Assembly (NCBI RefSeq): GCF_009829915.1 | Contig: NZ_SZZW01000005.1 | Coordinates: 45,119 to 109,118, forward strand | Origin: Pantoea sp. Nvir | GTDB taxonomy: Bacteria > Pseudomonadota > Gammaproteobacteria > Enterobacterales > Enterobacteriaceae | DNA length: 64,000 nt | Direction: 5' to 3' | In this document: piece after piece, positions 10,576 through 19,409 of the stretch | How positions within the stretch are numbered: position 1 is the stretch's first letter | Layout of the letters: the number at the start of each line of letters is the position of its first letter | Notes under the pieces: generated by a model | Database searches by the model: none | What the model was told of the DNA's origin: nothing | The model's input: only the letters and a program-made list of their open reading frames with translations | Made by a program: the position numbers and the translations under genes

Positions 10576-11685
10576 TTAGTCGACTAGTAACCGCAACATA
10601 CGGCGCAACGGCTCTGCTGCACCCCAGAGCAGCTGGTCACCAACTGCGAAGGCAGAAAGGTATTTTGGACCCATATTAAGCTTGCGTAAGCGACCAATCG
10701 GCGTAGTTAACTTCCCAGTGACTGCTACAGGTGTTAATTCTCGCATGGTTAGCTCACGATCGTTGGGCACTACCTTCACCCACGCATTATGTGAAGCTAG
10801 CAACTGTTCGATTTCTAATATTGGCACATCATTTTTCAGCTTAAGAGTAAATGCTTGACTATGGCAACGTAGAGCGCCAATGCGCACGCAGAGGCCATCA
10901 ACTAGAATAGAGTGTTGCTCACCAAGAATTTTGTTGGTTTCTGCCTGTCCTTTCCATTCTTCACGAGTCTGGCCGTTCTTAAGCTGCTTGTCAATCCACG
11001 GAATCAAGCTACCTGCCAGAGGCACACCAAAATTATCGACGGGCAATATTCCAGAACGTGTCAGCTCAGTAACTTTGCTTTCGATATCAAGAATGGCTGA
11101 AGCTGGATTCTGTAGCGAGATTTCAACCTGACTATACAGCATCCCCATCTGTGTTATTAGTTCACACATATGACGAGCACCTCCACCAGAAGCAGCTTGG
11201 TAGGTGGCAACTGATGCCCATTCCACTAGATTTTCAGCGAATAGTCCGGCTAGAGACATCAACATCAAACTGACAGTACAATTACCACCGACAAATGTTT
11301 TAATGCCTTTGTCAAGCCCTTGGAGAATTACCTGATAATTAACTGGATCAAGAATTATAATTGCCTCATTTTTCATACGTAGTGTTGAAGCCGCATCAAT
11401 CCAATAACCCTGCCATCCGCTTTGGCGCAGCTTCGGATAGATTTCACTAGTGTAGTCACCTCCTTGACAGGTCATAATGATATCAAGGGATGTCAGTACC
11501 TCAATATCAAAAGCATCGTGCAGTAAACCAGTGACCTTGCCACCAAACACCGGGGCTTCCTGTCCCAGTGAAGAGGTGGAAAAGAAAATTGGATTAATTA
11601 CATCGAAATCACGCTCTTCACTCATACGTGACATTAGCACGGAGCCGACCATACCGCGCCACCCAATAAAACCCACATTCTTCAT
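10576..11685 (-). CDS. asd: Aspartate-semialdehyde dehydrogenase
   Basis: NADPH-dependent reduction of aspartyl phosphate to aspartate semialdehyde, the branch point to lysine/diaminopimelate, threonine and methionine. The N-terminal nucleotide-binding motif [11 protein letters not shown] is intact. The active-site Cys136 sits in [10 protein letters not shown] and the catalytic His in [10 protein letters not shown]. It has 369 residues (E. coli 367) and near-identical sequence throughout. It is monocistronic with its own terminator downstream. Retention fits a cell that must make peptidoglycan diaminopimelate and possibly amino acids for a host. Confidence 0.97.
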   Translation of the reverse strand: MKNVGFIGWRGMVGSVLMSRMSEERDFDVINPIFFSTSSLGQEAPVFGGKVTGLLHDAFDIEVLTSLDIIMTCQGGDYTSEIYPKLRQSGWQGYWIDAASTLRMKNEAIIILDPVNYQVILQGLDKGIKTFVGGNCTVSLMLMSLAGLFAENLVEWASVATYQAASGGGARHMCELITQMGMLYSQVEISLQNPASAILDIESKVTELTRSGILPVDNFGVPLAGSLIPWIDKQLKNGQTREEWKGQAETNKILGEQHSILVDGLCVRIGALRCHSQAFTLKLKNDVPILEIEQLLASHNAWVKVVPNDRELTMRELTPVAVTGKLTTPIGRLRKLNMGPKYLSAFAVGDQLLWGAAEPLRRMLRLLVD

Positions 11686-11908
11686 TTTCTACCTGTCTCA
11701 GTCATCGATAACCCCTAACTTACTTACCGAAGAAAATAGCGGAATGCTATTTTAACTCCGCTCTATGTCATAAATGGATTTACCTATGACTAACAACTCT
11801 ACAAAATATAGTTTTCATGGCAAGTGAATTAATTCAATTGCGCTAACTTTTTCAGCAGTGTAGCTAATAACAAGTCCGTGACTGGATGTAAGGGATAATG
11901 TAAAACAG

Positions 11909-12502
11909 ATGACTGAAATAATTTCTGCTACTATTTTATTGCTGCTTATTATGGATCCATTGGGTAACTTGCCAATTTTCATGTCGATATTAAAACATCT
12001 GGAGCCAAAGAGGCGGCACATAGTGTTGATCCGCGAACTACTAATTGCGTTAGTACTTATGCTACTATTCCTGTTCGCAGGCGAACATATTCTAACAGTT
12101 CTTAACCTACGAACTGAAACGGTATCGATTTCGGGTGGTGTTATTCTATTTTTAATAGCTATCCATATGATTTTCCCTTCAGTTGAAAGCAATACAAGCG
12201 GGTTACCTGTAGGCGAAGAGCCTTTCCTAGTGCCGTTGGCGATCCCTCTAGTGGCTGGTCCCTCACTACTTGCTACGTTAATGTTACTATCTCATCAATA
12301 TCCTAACCAGATGGGTCATCTTATAGGAGCACTGCTAATTGCTTGGAGTGTAACAGTGACGATTCTGCTTTTGTCAGGGTTTTTTTTGCGCTTACTGGGA
12401 GATAAAGGCGTTAATGCGCTAGAACGTCTTATGGGGTTGATTTTAATTATGTTGGCAACCCAGATGTTTTTAGATGGTATCCGAATTTATCTCAAGCTAT
12501 AA
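11909..12502 (+). CDS. yhgN: MarC/YhgN family inner-membrane protein
   Basis: Integral membrane protein of the MarC/NAAT family with about six membrane segments; biochemical role unproven. It has 197 residues, the same as E. coli YhgN, and aligns end to end (for example IISATILLLLIMDPLGNLPI, GLPVGEEPFLVPLAIPLVAG, ERLMGLILIMLATQMFLDGI). The start at 11909 matches the E. coli N-terminus. It is followed directly by an AT-rich hairpin with a T-run. Confidence 0.93.
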   Translation: MTEIISATILLLLIMDPLGNLPIFMSILKHLEPKRRHIVLIRELLIALVLMLLFLFAGEHILTVLNLRTETVSISGGVILFLIAIHMIFPSVESNTSGLPVGEEPFLVPLAIPLVAGPSLLATLMLLSHQYPNQMGHLIGALLIAWSVTVTILLLSGFFLRLLGDKGVNALERLMGLILIMLATQMFLDGIRIYLKL

Positions 12503-12507
12503 TCCGC

Positions 12508-12530
12508 AATACTATAAATAGTATTTTTTT
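12508..12530 (+). terminator. Rho-independent terminator after yhgN
   Basis: AATACTAT-AA-ATAGTATT followed directly by a run of T, just past the yhgN stop. The stem is AT-rich and therefore weak, but the form and position are typical. Confidence 0.6.
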
Positions 12531-13019
12531 GTCTGTTTTCATATCCATGATAAACATGGACATACTAACAATAATTCAATGTTTATTAGTGATTATAATT
12601 AATAACCTATCTTTTATGAAAAAATTGCTCTACACGACAGCATAATCTATGCATTAAATCATATTTCTTGTGACGCCTTTGATGTGTATAAGTAGTTATT
12701 TTAAGCTACATCACTTCACATGCTCTTACAGAAATAGTACCGAAAGTGGGATAGATAAGACAATGCTGCTCAGCATTGATAATCCCCGCTTTGTTACCGG
12801 CACGAAATTTATTTTAATCACGGTGAATACGTGATACCGCTTTCAGCACTTGGTACTGATAATAATGCCGTACTGTGTAAAACCTGCTTAAAATAATCAT
12901 GATTTAATAGTACAAAAGTGTAAGCACCGATAGCGTATAAGCTGCTGTATCCAAGAACCAGTATATTAGAGAGACTTACGACTAACGCCAGGACAACTAC
13001 TAAAAATTATGTAGATAAG
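12531..13019. other. Gap with a possible unidentified dead frame
   Basis: No open gene. On the minus strand around 12750-12900 a less AT-rich stretch can be read as YQVLKAVSRIHRD, a stop, then KFRAGNKAGIINAEQHC and IYPTFGTIS. It looks like decayed coding sequence, but I could not name it. Confidence 0.3.
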
Positions 13020-13767
13020 CGTCAGTGTGGCAATACAATACCGGAGGGCACCATTTCCTTCTTTAATTTTTTTGTGATCGCTTCGGACTCCTCTTTCTTA
13101 GGTGGTTGCCAACAGCTGTGCTTTTAAAGGCATCTACCACGATATTAGAGAACGAATTACTATCTACGTCCTCCGCGATCTTACGAAGCTTGTATACTCA
13201 GGAATACCTTGTACGCCTGGCGAATAATATGTCCATTCTCTTCTAGTAAGAGGATCGCATAGTACATGGAATCCAATTTTCGTTCAGGTACTTCATTAAT
13301 GTAAAGAAATCTTCAGCGCCCATAGTTATGCTTTTTTTTAACAGTACTATATTGCCTTCTTCGCTTTAGCTTGCAGGTTTTTGTACCAATCCTTCTAATC
13401 CCCTAGCTTCACTGCAGTTTATAATGACCGAGCTAAATTAACTCCAGTGCTGTTTTTTCAATGATCATCGTTAATATGCCTTCGTAGTTGTAGATATCGA
13501 ATAAGAGTTAGGTAGAAGAAATAGCCTACAACTATTTAATTTCTTTGGTAACAATCTGATTCACCACTGCCATTTTCTTTTTAAATTTCTGGTGTTAGCA
13601 TATTATATAACAACGATTCTTTTACCATTCACTCCGCCTTTGACTGTGATATCTTTAATTACCTGCGCAGTAGCGATAATAACGAATATGTTATCAACCA
13701 GTAAAGTAGAGCAGCTCATCATCAAGGTAACCTGCTAGTATAATGCGCGACCTTTACTAATTTTCAT
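13020..13767 (-). pseudogene. livJ: Branched-chain amino acid ABC transporter binding protein pseudogene (livJ/livK)
   Basis: Dead periplasmic Leu/Ile/Val-binding protein gene. An ATG at 13767 opens MKISKGRALY, like the LivJ leader MNIKGKALL. After a stop and a deletion, VIKDITVKGGVNGKRIVV matches AIKDINAKGGIKGDKLVGV, and a piece reading AVVNQIVTKEIK follows. DIYNYEGIL....ALEL matches DIYEDEGILMI..APEL, then come AEDFFTLMKYLNEN (E. coli EKDFSTLVARLKKEN) and ENGHIIRQA (EMGQILRQA). Stops and frameshifts are frequent, and the coordinates at the 3' end are approximate. livJ lies beside rpoH on the same strand in E. coli, which agrees. Whether it was livJ or livK cannot be decided. The rest of the liv operon is not seen. 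Confidence 0.85.
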
Positions 13768-14248
13768 TCAGACTATCCTATCATTTTCGCATTCGTATTT
13801 TCTTTTACTACTTGCTTCTTCAGATTTTTTAACTATTTCACTCTATTATTACGGTATTAAACTCTGTTTTTCACCTAAAAAATCAATGCTATTCTGAATA
13901 GATCAATTAGATGGAATATTATGACCTATACTAATATCTAGTCACTGAGTCAATGAGAATAGATGAATCTGATTGAAAAGGAATTATTCATCTGGAAAAA
14001 TCCTAAGAAAGGTATTACCTTCTTTAACATGTACTACTTTTCAGTGATACATCTATTGTGCGCCATAAAGCTGAAAGACGTAGGGAAGGAAAGTGCGTAA
14101 AATCACACTTGATGGACTTTACTGAATCATGACAGCGCGAATCATGGCGCGATCCGCGCTGCTTTTTGTTGTGCATACCTAAGATTTTTTTGTGCAGGCT
14201 AGTAATTAGGTAAATGTAGAGGAAAAAACTAATTCACATAGTTCCTTT
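13768..14248. other. Gap between livJ remnant and rpoH
   Basis: About 480 bases, no coding sequence recognised. It holds a strong GC-rich hairpin with a T-run on the plus strand (14133-14167), described separately. Confidence 0.5.
14133..14167 (+). terminator. Orphan terminator-like hairpin
   Basis: CAGCGCG (14133-14139) pairs with CGCGCTG (14155-14161) and is followed by CTTTTTG, giving a plus-strand intrinsic terminator shape. No plus-strand gene ends here. It may be a relic of a deleted gene, or act on the opposite strand as the 3' end of rpoH mRNA. Confidence 0.45.
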
Positions 14249-15106
14249 TTATGATTCTATTGCCATCCGCAGTTTTTTCATGGCGTTTTTTTCTAATTGT
14301 CGTACACGTTCAGCCGATACGCCGTACTCATCCGCCAACTCCTGTAGAGTGGTTTTATTTTCTTCATCCAGCCAACGGGCACGAATGATATGCTGGCTGC
14401 GCTCATCAAGACACAGCATTGCATCACTTAGCTTATCTGCAGCATGTAATTCCCAGTTATCCTCTTCAATGTAATCGGCAAAAGCTGAGGTTTTGTCCTG
14501 TAGATAGAGAATTGGCGCTAGTGCTTTGCCTTCGTTGCTTTCATCATTAGATGATATATCGAACGTCATATCCTGTGCAGCCATACGAGATTCCATTTCA
14601 CGTACGTCTTTACGACTTACGCCCAATTCACGTGCTACCATTTCTACCTCATCTTTGCTAAACCAGCCTAAATGCTGTTTGGCTTTACGAAGGTTAAAGA
14701 ACAGCCTACGTTGCGCTTTAGTGGTAGCAACTTTTACGATACGCCAATTACGTAGTACATATTCATGAATCTCGGCCTTAATCCAGTGTACTGCGAAAGA
14801 GACTAGACGCACGCCCACTTCAGGGTTGAAGCGACGTACCGCCTTCATCAGTCCTATATTACCTTCCTGAATAAGGTCCGCTTGCGGTAGGCCGTAACCA
14901 GAATAATTACGAGCGATATGCACTACAAATCGCAGATGAGATAAGATAAGCGTTTTAGCAGCATCCAGATCTCCCTGGTAGTGTAGCCGTTCAGCCAGCG
15001 CTTTTTCCTCTTCTGCCGATAACATTGGCCAAAAACCGGAAGCCCGAACGTAAGATTCCAGGTTACCAAGAGGAGCAATAGCTAAAATTTGCATTTCTTT
15101 GGTCAT
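14249..15106 (-). CDS. rpoH: RNA polymerase heat-shock sigma factor sigma-32
   Basis: Sigma factor directing transcription of chaperone and protease genes. It has 285 residues (E. coli 284). Region 2 contains [19 protein letters not shown] and [20 protein letters not shown]; the RpoH box region [12 protein letters not shown] is present. Region 4 carries the helix-turn-helix [20 protein letters not shown]. In E. coli rpoH follows ftsX; here ftsE and ftsX are not recognisable upstream. A consensus DnaA box lies about 115 bases upstream of the start, as expected for the rpoH promoter region. Confidence 0.97.
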   Translation of the reverse strand: MTKEMQILAIAPLGNLESYVRASGFWPMLSAEEEKALAERLHYQGDLDAAKTLILSHLRFVVHIARNYSGYGLPQADLIQEGNIGLMKAVRRFNPEVGVRLVSFAVHWIKAEIHEYVLRNWRIVKVATTKAQRRLFFNLRKAKQHLGWFSKDEVEMVARELGVSRKDVREMESRMAAQDMTFDISSNDESNEGKALAPILYLQDKTSAFADYIEEDNWELHAADKLSDAMLCLDERSQHIIRARWLDEENKTTLQELADEYGVSAERVRQLEKNAMKKLRMAIES

Positions 15107-15930
15107 TCAAACCCTCACAATAATGGTCAGTAATTTACCGCTTCTTCCCTTTGACCAGACGTTCATTGGAGTAAACATCTGAGAAAATTCGGAGTCGATG
15201 TATACTACAGAGTAGCCAAGTTATCCACAAGTTCAATTGTAACAGTGAGTATCTTACACACAGATGATGAGATAAGAAGAAAAGGTTTTTCTACACTCGC
15301 TTCTTTAGTAATGGAATAGAGTAGTATACAAAAAATATTGAAGTCATTAAGTGGCATGTAAAATATATAAATCTTGAGCTATTCATACTGCTAATCAGCT
15401 ATCTGATCGACAATTACGGTAATAAGTAACAAAAACACTCGTTACATGAGAATGCTACTAAAAGTCGAATGAAATAACCTGGTTACTTTATATTTATTTA
15501 TCGACTGGAGGGCAGCACCAGTACTGCTCATATTACGTTTATTGAATATCGTAGTATTATTGCATGCAGACGTTCATAATTAAGCATTATCATGCACACG
15601 AATTAGCGTGCTCTAGTATATTATAATTAATTATAAAAATTGCCACTCAGTTTGTTCAAACTAAGCAAAATAGCGGACTACGGATCAATGAACTATGATT
15701 TATTCGAAAAATACTGTGTCTACTCTGAGCTAGCAGCTTTAATTAGCTTTAATTATCTTCTGGACAGCTCGATACTATACATTAGCTTTAGATTAATAAT
15801 TTTTAGGTAGAATGACCAATCAATAAATCTTATCTAGTAAGAGCATAAGACGTATACTCTGCGCAGTTCCTAATGTTCACTAAGATGTTTATTTCTTCAT
15901 CTTGCATTAAAAAACAGCAATCATTCTAAA
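15107..15930. other. Gap where ftsE-ftsX would be
   Basis: In E. coli ftsY-ftsE-ftsX-rpoH are consecutive on one strand. Here ftsY and rpoH are intact but the 824 bases between are AT-rich with stops throughout. No Walker or ABC signature motifs of FtsE, and no FtsX, could be made out. The first 150 bases upstream of rpoH probably contain its promoters, with a DnaA box at 15221-15229. Confidence 0.55.
15221..15229 (+). promoter_or_regulatory. Consensus DnaA box upstream of rpoH
   Basis: TTATCCACA, a perfect match to the strict DnaA-box consensus, about 115 bases upstream of the rpoH start. E. coli rpoH promoters are known to carry DnaA boxes and to be repressed by DnaA, so this looks like a conserved control element. 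Confidence 0.6.
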
Positions 15931-17238
15931 TTAGTCCTCTCGGACAAATAATGCCTCAATAAAATCCTTTGCCTTAAACGGCCGTAAATCTTCAATGTCT
16001 TCCCCGACACCGATATAACGAATGGGGATAGCAAACTGATTAGCTAAAGAAAAGACTACACCACCTTTCGCGGTACTATCCAACTTAGTCAACGCAATAC
16101 CAGTGACCCCAATAGCTTCATGAAACAGTTTAGTTTGGCTGATGGCATTTTGGCCAGTACTTGCGTCAATGGTAAGCATCACCTCGTGAGGAGCATTCTC
16201 ATCCAATTTTTTTATTACCCGGATGATTTTTTTAAGCTCTTCCATTAAGTGAATTTTATTCTGAAGTCGCCCAGCCGTATCTGCTATTAGAACGTCAATG
16301 CTGCGCGTTTTTGCTACCTGGATGGCATCAAATATTACCGAAGCAGGATCCGCTCCGATACGTTGTGCCGCTAATACTGAGATATGATTACGCCTTCCCC
16401 ACACTTGAAGTTGCTCGACAGCAGCCGCGCGAAAGGTATCTCCTGCTGCTAACATCACTGATTTACCCTGTTTCTGATATTGACGTGCCAATTTTCCTAT
16501 AGTAGTAGTTTTACCAACACCGTTTACACCTACAATCAGAATAATGAATGGAGTTCTGTTGTTGATTTCAAGCGGTATATCAACCTGCGCTAGAATACTA
16601 GACATTTCTGCTTTTAGCATGACGTAAAGGGCTTCAGCATCGCGCAGTTGCCTACGGTTCGCTTGCTGGGCCAGAGTGGTAATAATGCAGTGCGTAGTCT
16701 TTACGCCCACGTCAGACATTAGTAGCTGCTCTTCCAGCTCCTCGAACAGATTGTCGTTAATTGTCTTGTCACGGAATAGGCGAATAAAACCGGAGCCAAG
16801 GTGCTCCCGGGTTTTTGCCAAACTTTGATGCAGGCGAGTAAAAAAACCTTCTTTAGCTAAGAACTTCTTTTTCTGCTTAATAATTGTTGCATCAGCGCAC
16901 TGTGAATTACAGCCAATGTTCTTTACATCTTCTTCTTTTTTAGTAACAACCGCTTTAGATGCGTCGTTCGACAGTACTCTAGACCTCTTTAAGGCAAGCA
17001 AATGCTCTTCACTATCTAGATGATTCTTATTTTCTATTAATATTTTTGGGTGAGTTGCCTGCTCCTTGGTGACCTGTTCAGTCATATTACCAGTATGCAC
17101 ATTTTTAGTATCCGTTTGTGATAAAGTTGATTCTTCCTGTTGTAGCTGCCGTTCATGTGTTTTACTAAACGGTTGTACTCCTTCCTTTTTTTTAAATTTT
17201 AGCCAAGGAAAAAAGCTATATTTTTTCTCTTTTACCAT
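15931..17238 (-). CDS. ftsY: Signal recognition particle receptor FtsY
   Basis: SRP-type GTPase that docks ribosome-SRP complexes at the membrane for co-translational insertion. The N-terminal MVKEKKYSFFPWLKFKKKEG matches the E. coli membrane-binding start. An acidic/charged A domain (about residues 20-140) follows, shorter than in E. coli, making 435 residues against 497. The NG domain has G1 GVNGVGKTTTIGKLA, the DTFRAAAVEQL motif, G3 DTAGR and G4 TKLD, and ends PFKAKDFIEALFVRED. All GTPase motifs are intact. The shortened A domain is common in reduced genomes. Confidence 0.96.
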   Translation of the reverse strand: MVKEKKYSFFPWLKFKKKEGVQPFSKTHERQLQQEESTLSQTDTKNVHTGNMTEQVTKEQATHPKILIENKNHLDSEEHLLALKRSRVLSNDASKAVVTKKEEDVKNIGCNSQCADATIIKQKKKFLAKEGFFTRLHQSLAKTREHLGSGFIRLFRDKTINDNLFEELEEQLLMSDVGVKTTHCIITTLAQQANRRQLRDAEALYVMLKAEMSSILAQVDIPLEINNRTPFIILIVGVNGVGKTTTIGKLARQYQKQGKSVMLAAGDTFRAAAVEQLQVWGRRNHISVLAAQRIGADPASVIFDAIQVAKTRSIDVLIADTAGRLQNKIHLMEELKKIIRVIKKLDENAPHEVMLTIDASTGQNAISQTKLFHEAIGVTGIALTKLDSTAKGGVVFSLANQFAIPIRYIGVGEDIEDLRPFKAKDFIEALFVRED

Positions 17239-18061
17239 TCTATCACTATACTCCTAAATAGCTTCATCCTATTTGCTTTTTACTGTTACCATAAAGATAA
17301 AACAGTGCTAGTTAGCACGGCTAACCACCGCAAAAATATTGAATTATTTATTATATTGGTCATTCTTGCCAATTTCATAACCTTTTGAAGGTGTGGATAT
17401 TGTACGTGTTTTTTAAAGTTTCTTTTTACCTCTTTGCTCGTTAAACAGTGCTCGTTTTTATTAATTGGCCAGTATTAGCTAACGATCCTTATGCCTATAG
17501 TATGCACCTTTTTACAAAAGGGATGTAGGAGCAAAGTAAGTTACTGAAGCAGTTATATCTCATGTGAAAACGCAGTTAAAGCATGGAGTAGAGAGCAGCT
17601 GCCATGAAGTGAGTAATAGGCGGGTGTGTCTTTACTAACGCTGGATTTATTTATTATAAAATAATAGTATGGGGAAAAGATCTAGTCAGATACTATTTAT
17701 ACCTGTTATACTTGCTTCAACACACGTTCTCTTAAATGTTCTACACTTTGCTTTCTCCCTTTCCAATTGAAGTTTACCCTCTTGCAAGATTTATAAATTA
17801 TCCAGATTGGAGTAATACTTATTATTTAATTGTTAAGTGTAAGTAAATGGGGTGGTTTCTTGTCGGTGGTTTTACGCAGTTGCTTGATAAATATCATGGT
17901 TCGAAGTATAATTAAAGAAAAGGTGGTAGCAGTGTAGTCGTACTTCTTTGTCTTATTGAGATTAAATAGACAAAATAAGCCAAGCGTGCGTCTGATTGTC
18001 ACGTTGTGAGGCTGTTACCTAACCTGGTGTTGGGTGGATTATTGTCTTTAAGGGAGAAGAG
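17239..18061. other. Gap between ftsY and yhhN
   Basis: About 820 bases. rsmD, yhhL and yhhM lie here in E. coli, but no remnant could be recognised. The last bases (AGGGAGA) form the ribosome binding site of yhhN. The divergent promoters of ftsY and yhhN are presumably here. Confidence 0.5.
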
Positions 18062-18694
18062 ATGCTTTGGTCATTTCTTGCTGTACTTTTCTCTGGCTGG
18101 CTCTATGTTGATGCAACCTATCGTGGTCCACAGTGGCAACGGTGGCTGTTTAAACCTATTACGCTATTGTTGCTGGTCGGTTGGGCCTGGCAAGTACCGA
18201 TGCTCAAACTTATCGATTACTTAATTATAGCCGGGCTGTTGGTTACGTTGATTGGCGACGTGATGCTATTGCTGCCACTTCCGCGACAGCAAATGTTTTA
18301 TGCTATTAGTGCCTTTTTCCTTGCATATTTACTTTACACTATGCGCTTTATTGCCGATATGGCGATAACTTTCTATTGGCCAATTTCGCTAACGTTGTTT
18401 ATTATAGGAACAGTTACTATATCTATAATATGGAATAGACTAGAAATGCTGCGATGGCCTATTTGCACACTAATCGGCATGACTCTAGTAATGACTTGGG
18501 TGGCCGCAGAACGGTATTTCTTTCTTCCCAACAGTGAGAACTTTACACTTATAGTGGGTAGTAGTTTACTGCTTTTAGCGAATATTATCTGGTTTATCAG
18601 TCAATATCGTTACCATTTTGGCGCTGACAGTGCTGTTGTTTCCGTCTGTTACTTCGCGGGACATTTTATGATTGTCCGTTCTCTTTGGTTTTAG
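18062..18694 (+). CDS. yhhN: YhhN family membrane protein (lysoplasmalogenase-like)
   Basis: Integral membrane protein of the YhhN/TMEM86 family, whose animal members are lysoplasmalogenases; the bacterial function is not established. It has 210 residues (E. coli 208) and about eight hydrophobic segments. Matching blocks include MLWSFLAVLFSGWLYVDATY, RGPQWQRWLFKP, WPICTLIGMTLVM and the C-terminal CYFAGHFMIVRSLWF. The start at 18062 has AGGGAGA just upstream. In E. coli zntA and tusA follow; zntA is missing here. Confidence 0.92.
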   Translation: MLWSFLAVLFSGWLYVDATYRGPQWQRWLFKPITLLLLVGWAWQVPMLKLIDYLIIAGLLVTLIGDVMLLLPLPRQQMFYAISAFFLAYLLYTMRFIADMAITFYWPISLTLFIIGTVTISIIWNRLEMLRWPICTLIGMTLVMTWVAAERYFFLPNSENFTLIVGSSLLLLANIIWFISQYRYHFGADSAVVSVCYFAGHFMIVRSLWF

Positions 18695-18965
18695 TTATGT
18701 TATACAAAAATTGTATTTTAAAGTAATGCTATATAATAGAGTAAAAGATTTAGTTAATTAAAGGCTGTGCTGTTTTATGCGTACTGCTATGTGTTAAATA
18801 TGCTCATAGCTTACTGATTTCTATTTTTGCTTAAAACAATACTCACTGCAGTGATCAAACTTTTTTATTGAATAGGTTATGTGATAGATATAACCGTTTT
18901 TACCTATCTGGAATATTAGTTAGCGCAGTGATTTCGAAAGTTAATGAATAATATAATATAGTAAT

Positions 18966-19217
18966 CTAGAAGATCAGGCCTTTATGAATTAAATAGTGAT
19001 AAGGCAGAGTTTCGATCTGTTGCGCTAGTAAACCATGCTCCATAAAGCGGCAAAAACTGGGGATATCGCGTGTAGTAGCCGGGTCGTCAGTTATAACTAG
19101 TAAAGTTTCACCTACCTGCATATTGCGTATTTTTTGACGCACCATCATTACTGGTTCAGGACAGCGCAAGCCTGATGCATCCAATTTATAATTGGCACTA
19201 GAGAAATCATTACTCAT
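18966..19217 (-). CDS. tusA: Sulfur carrier protein TusA
   Basis: Small sulfurtransferase that takes persulfide sulfur from IscS and passes it to TusBCD for 2-thiolation of tRNA wobble uridine (mnm5s2U). It has 83 residues (E. coli 81), with the active Cys19 in [12 protein letters not shown] and the conserved [18 protein letters not shown]. The gene is on its own; the zinc exporter gene zntA that separates it from yhhN in E. coli is gone. A 60-bp palindrome lies 130 bases upstream, between it and iolC. Confidence 0.95.
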   Translation of the reverse strand: MSNDFSSANYKLDASGLRCPEPVMMVRQKIRNMQVGETLLVITDDPATTRDIPSFCRFMEHGLLAQQIETLPYHYLIHKGLIF

Positions 19218-19349
19218 AAATTACTCAATTAAAAGGTGGGAAGTTTATTCTAGCGCACTGTTCTGAAAATACAAAACGAAAACGATTAACTATAGGTATG
19301 AGCAGAGAGAGCTCCATATATAGTGTGGTCTAAAGTGCTTATCTAAAAA

Positions 19350-19409
19350 AATTAAAGTATAAACAAAAACGGCAGGAATATTCCTGCCGTTTTTGTTTAT
19401 ACTTTAATT
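19350..19409 (-). terminator. 60-bp perfect palindrome, terminator at the iolC 3' end
   Basis: Bases 19350-19379 are an exact reverse complement of 19380-19409. The centre is GGCAGGAAT/ATTCCTGCC, flanked by CGTTTTTG on one side and CAAAAACG on the other. As RNA this gives a GC-rich stem with A/T-rich flanks that works as an intrinsic terminator in either direction. The iolC stop codon (19404-19406) lies inside the right arm. It insulates tusA from iolC transcription. The perfect 30-bp arms are longer than a terminator needs. Confidence 0.8.
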
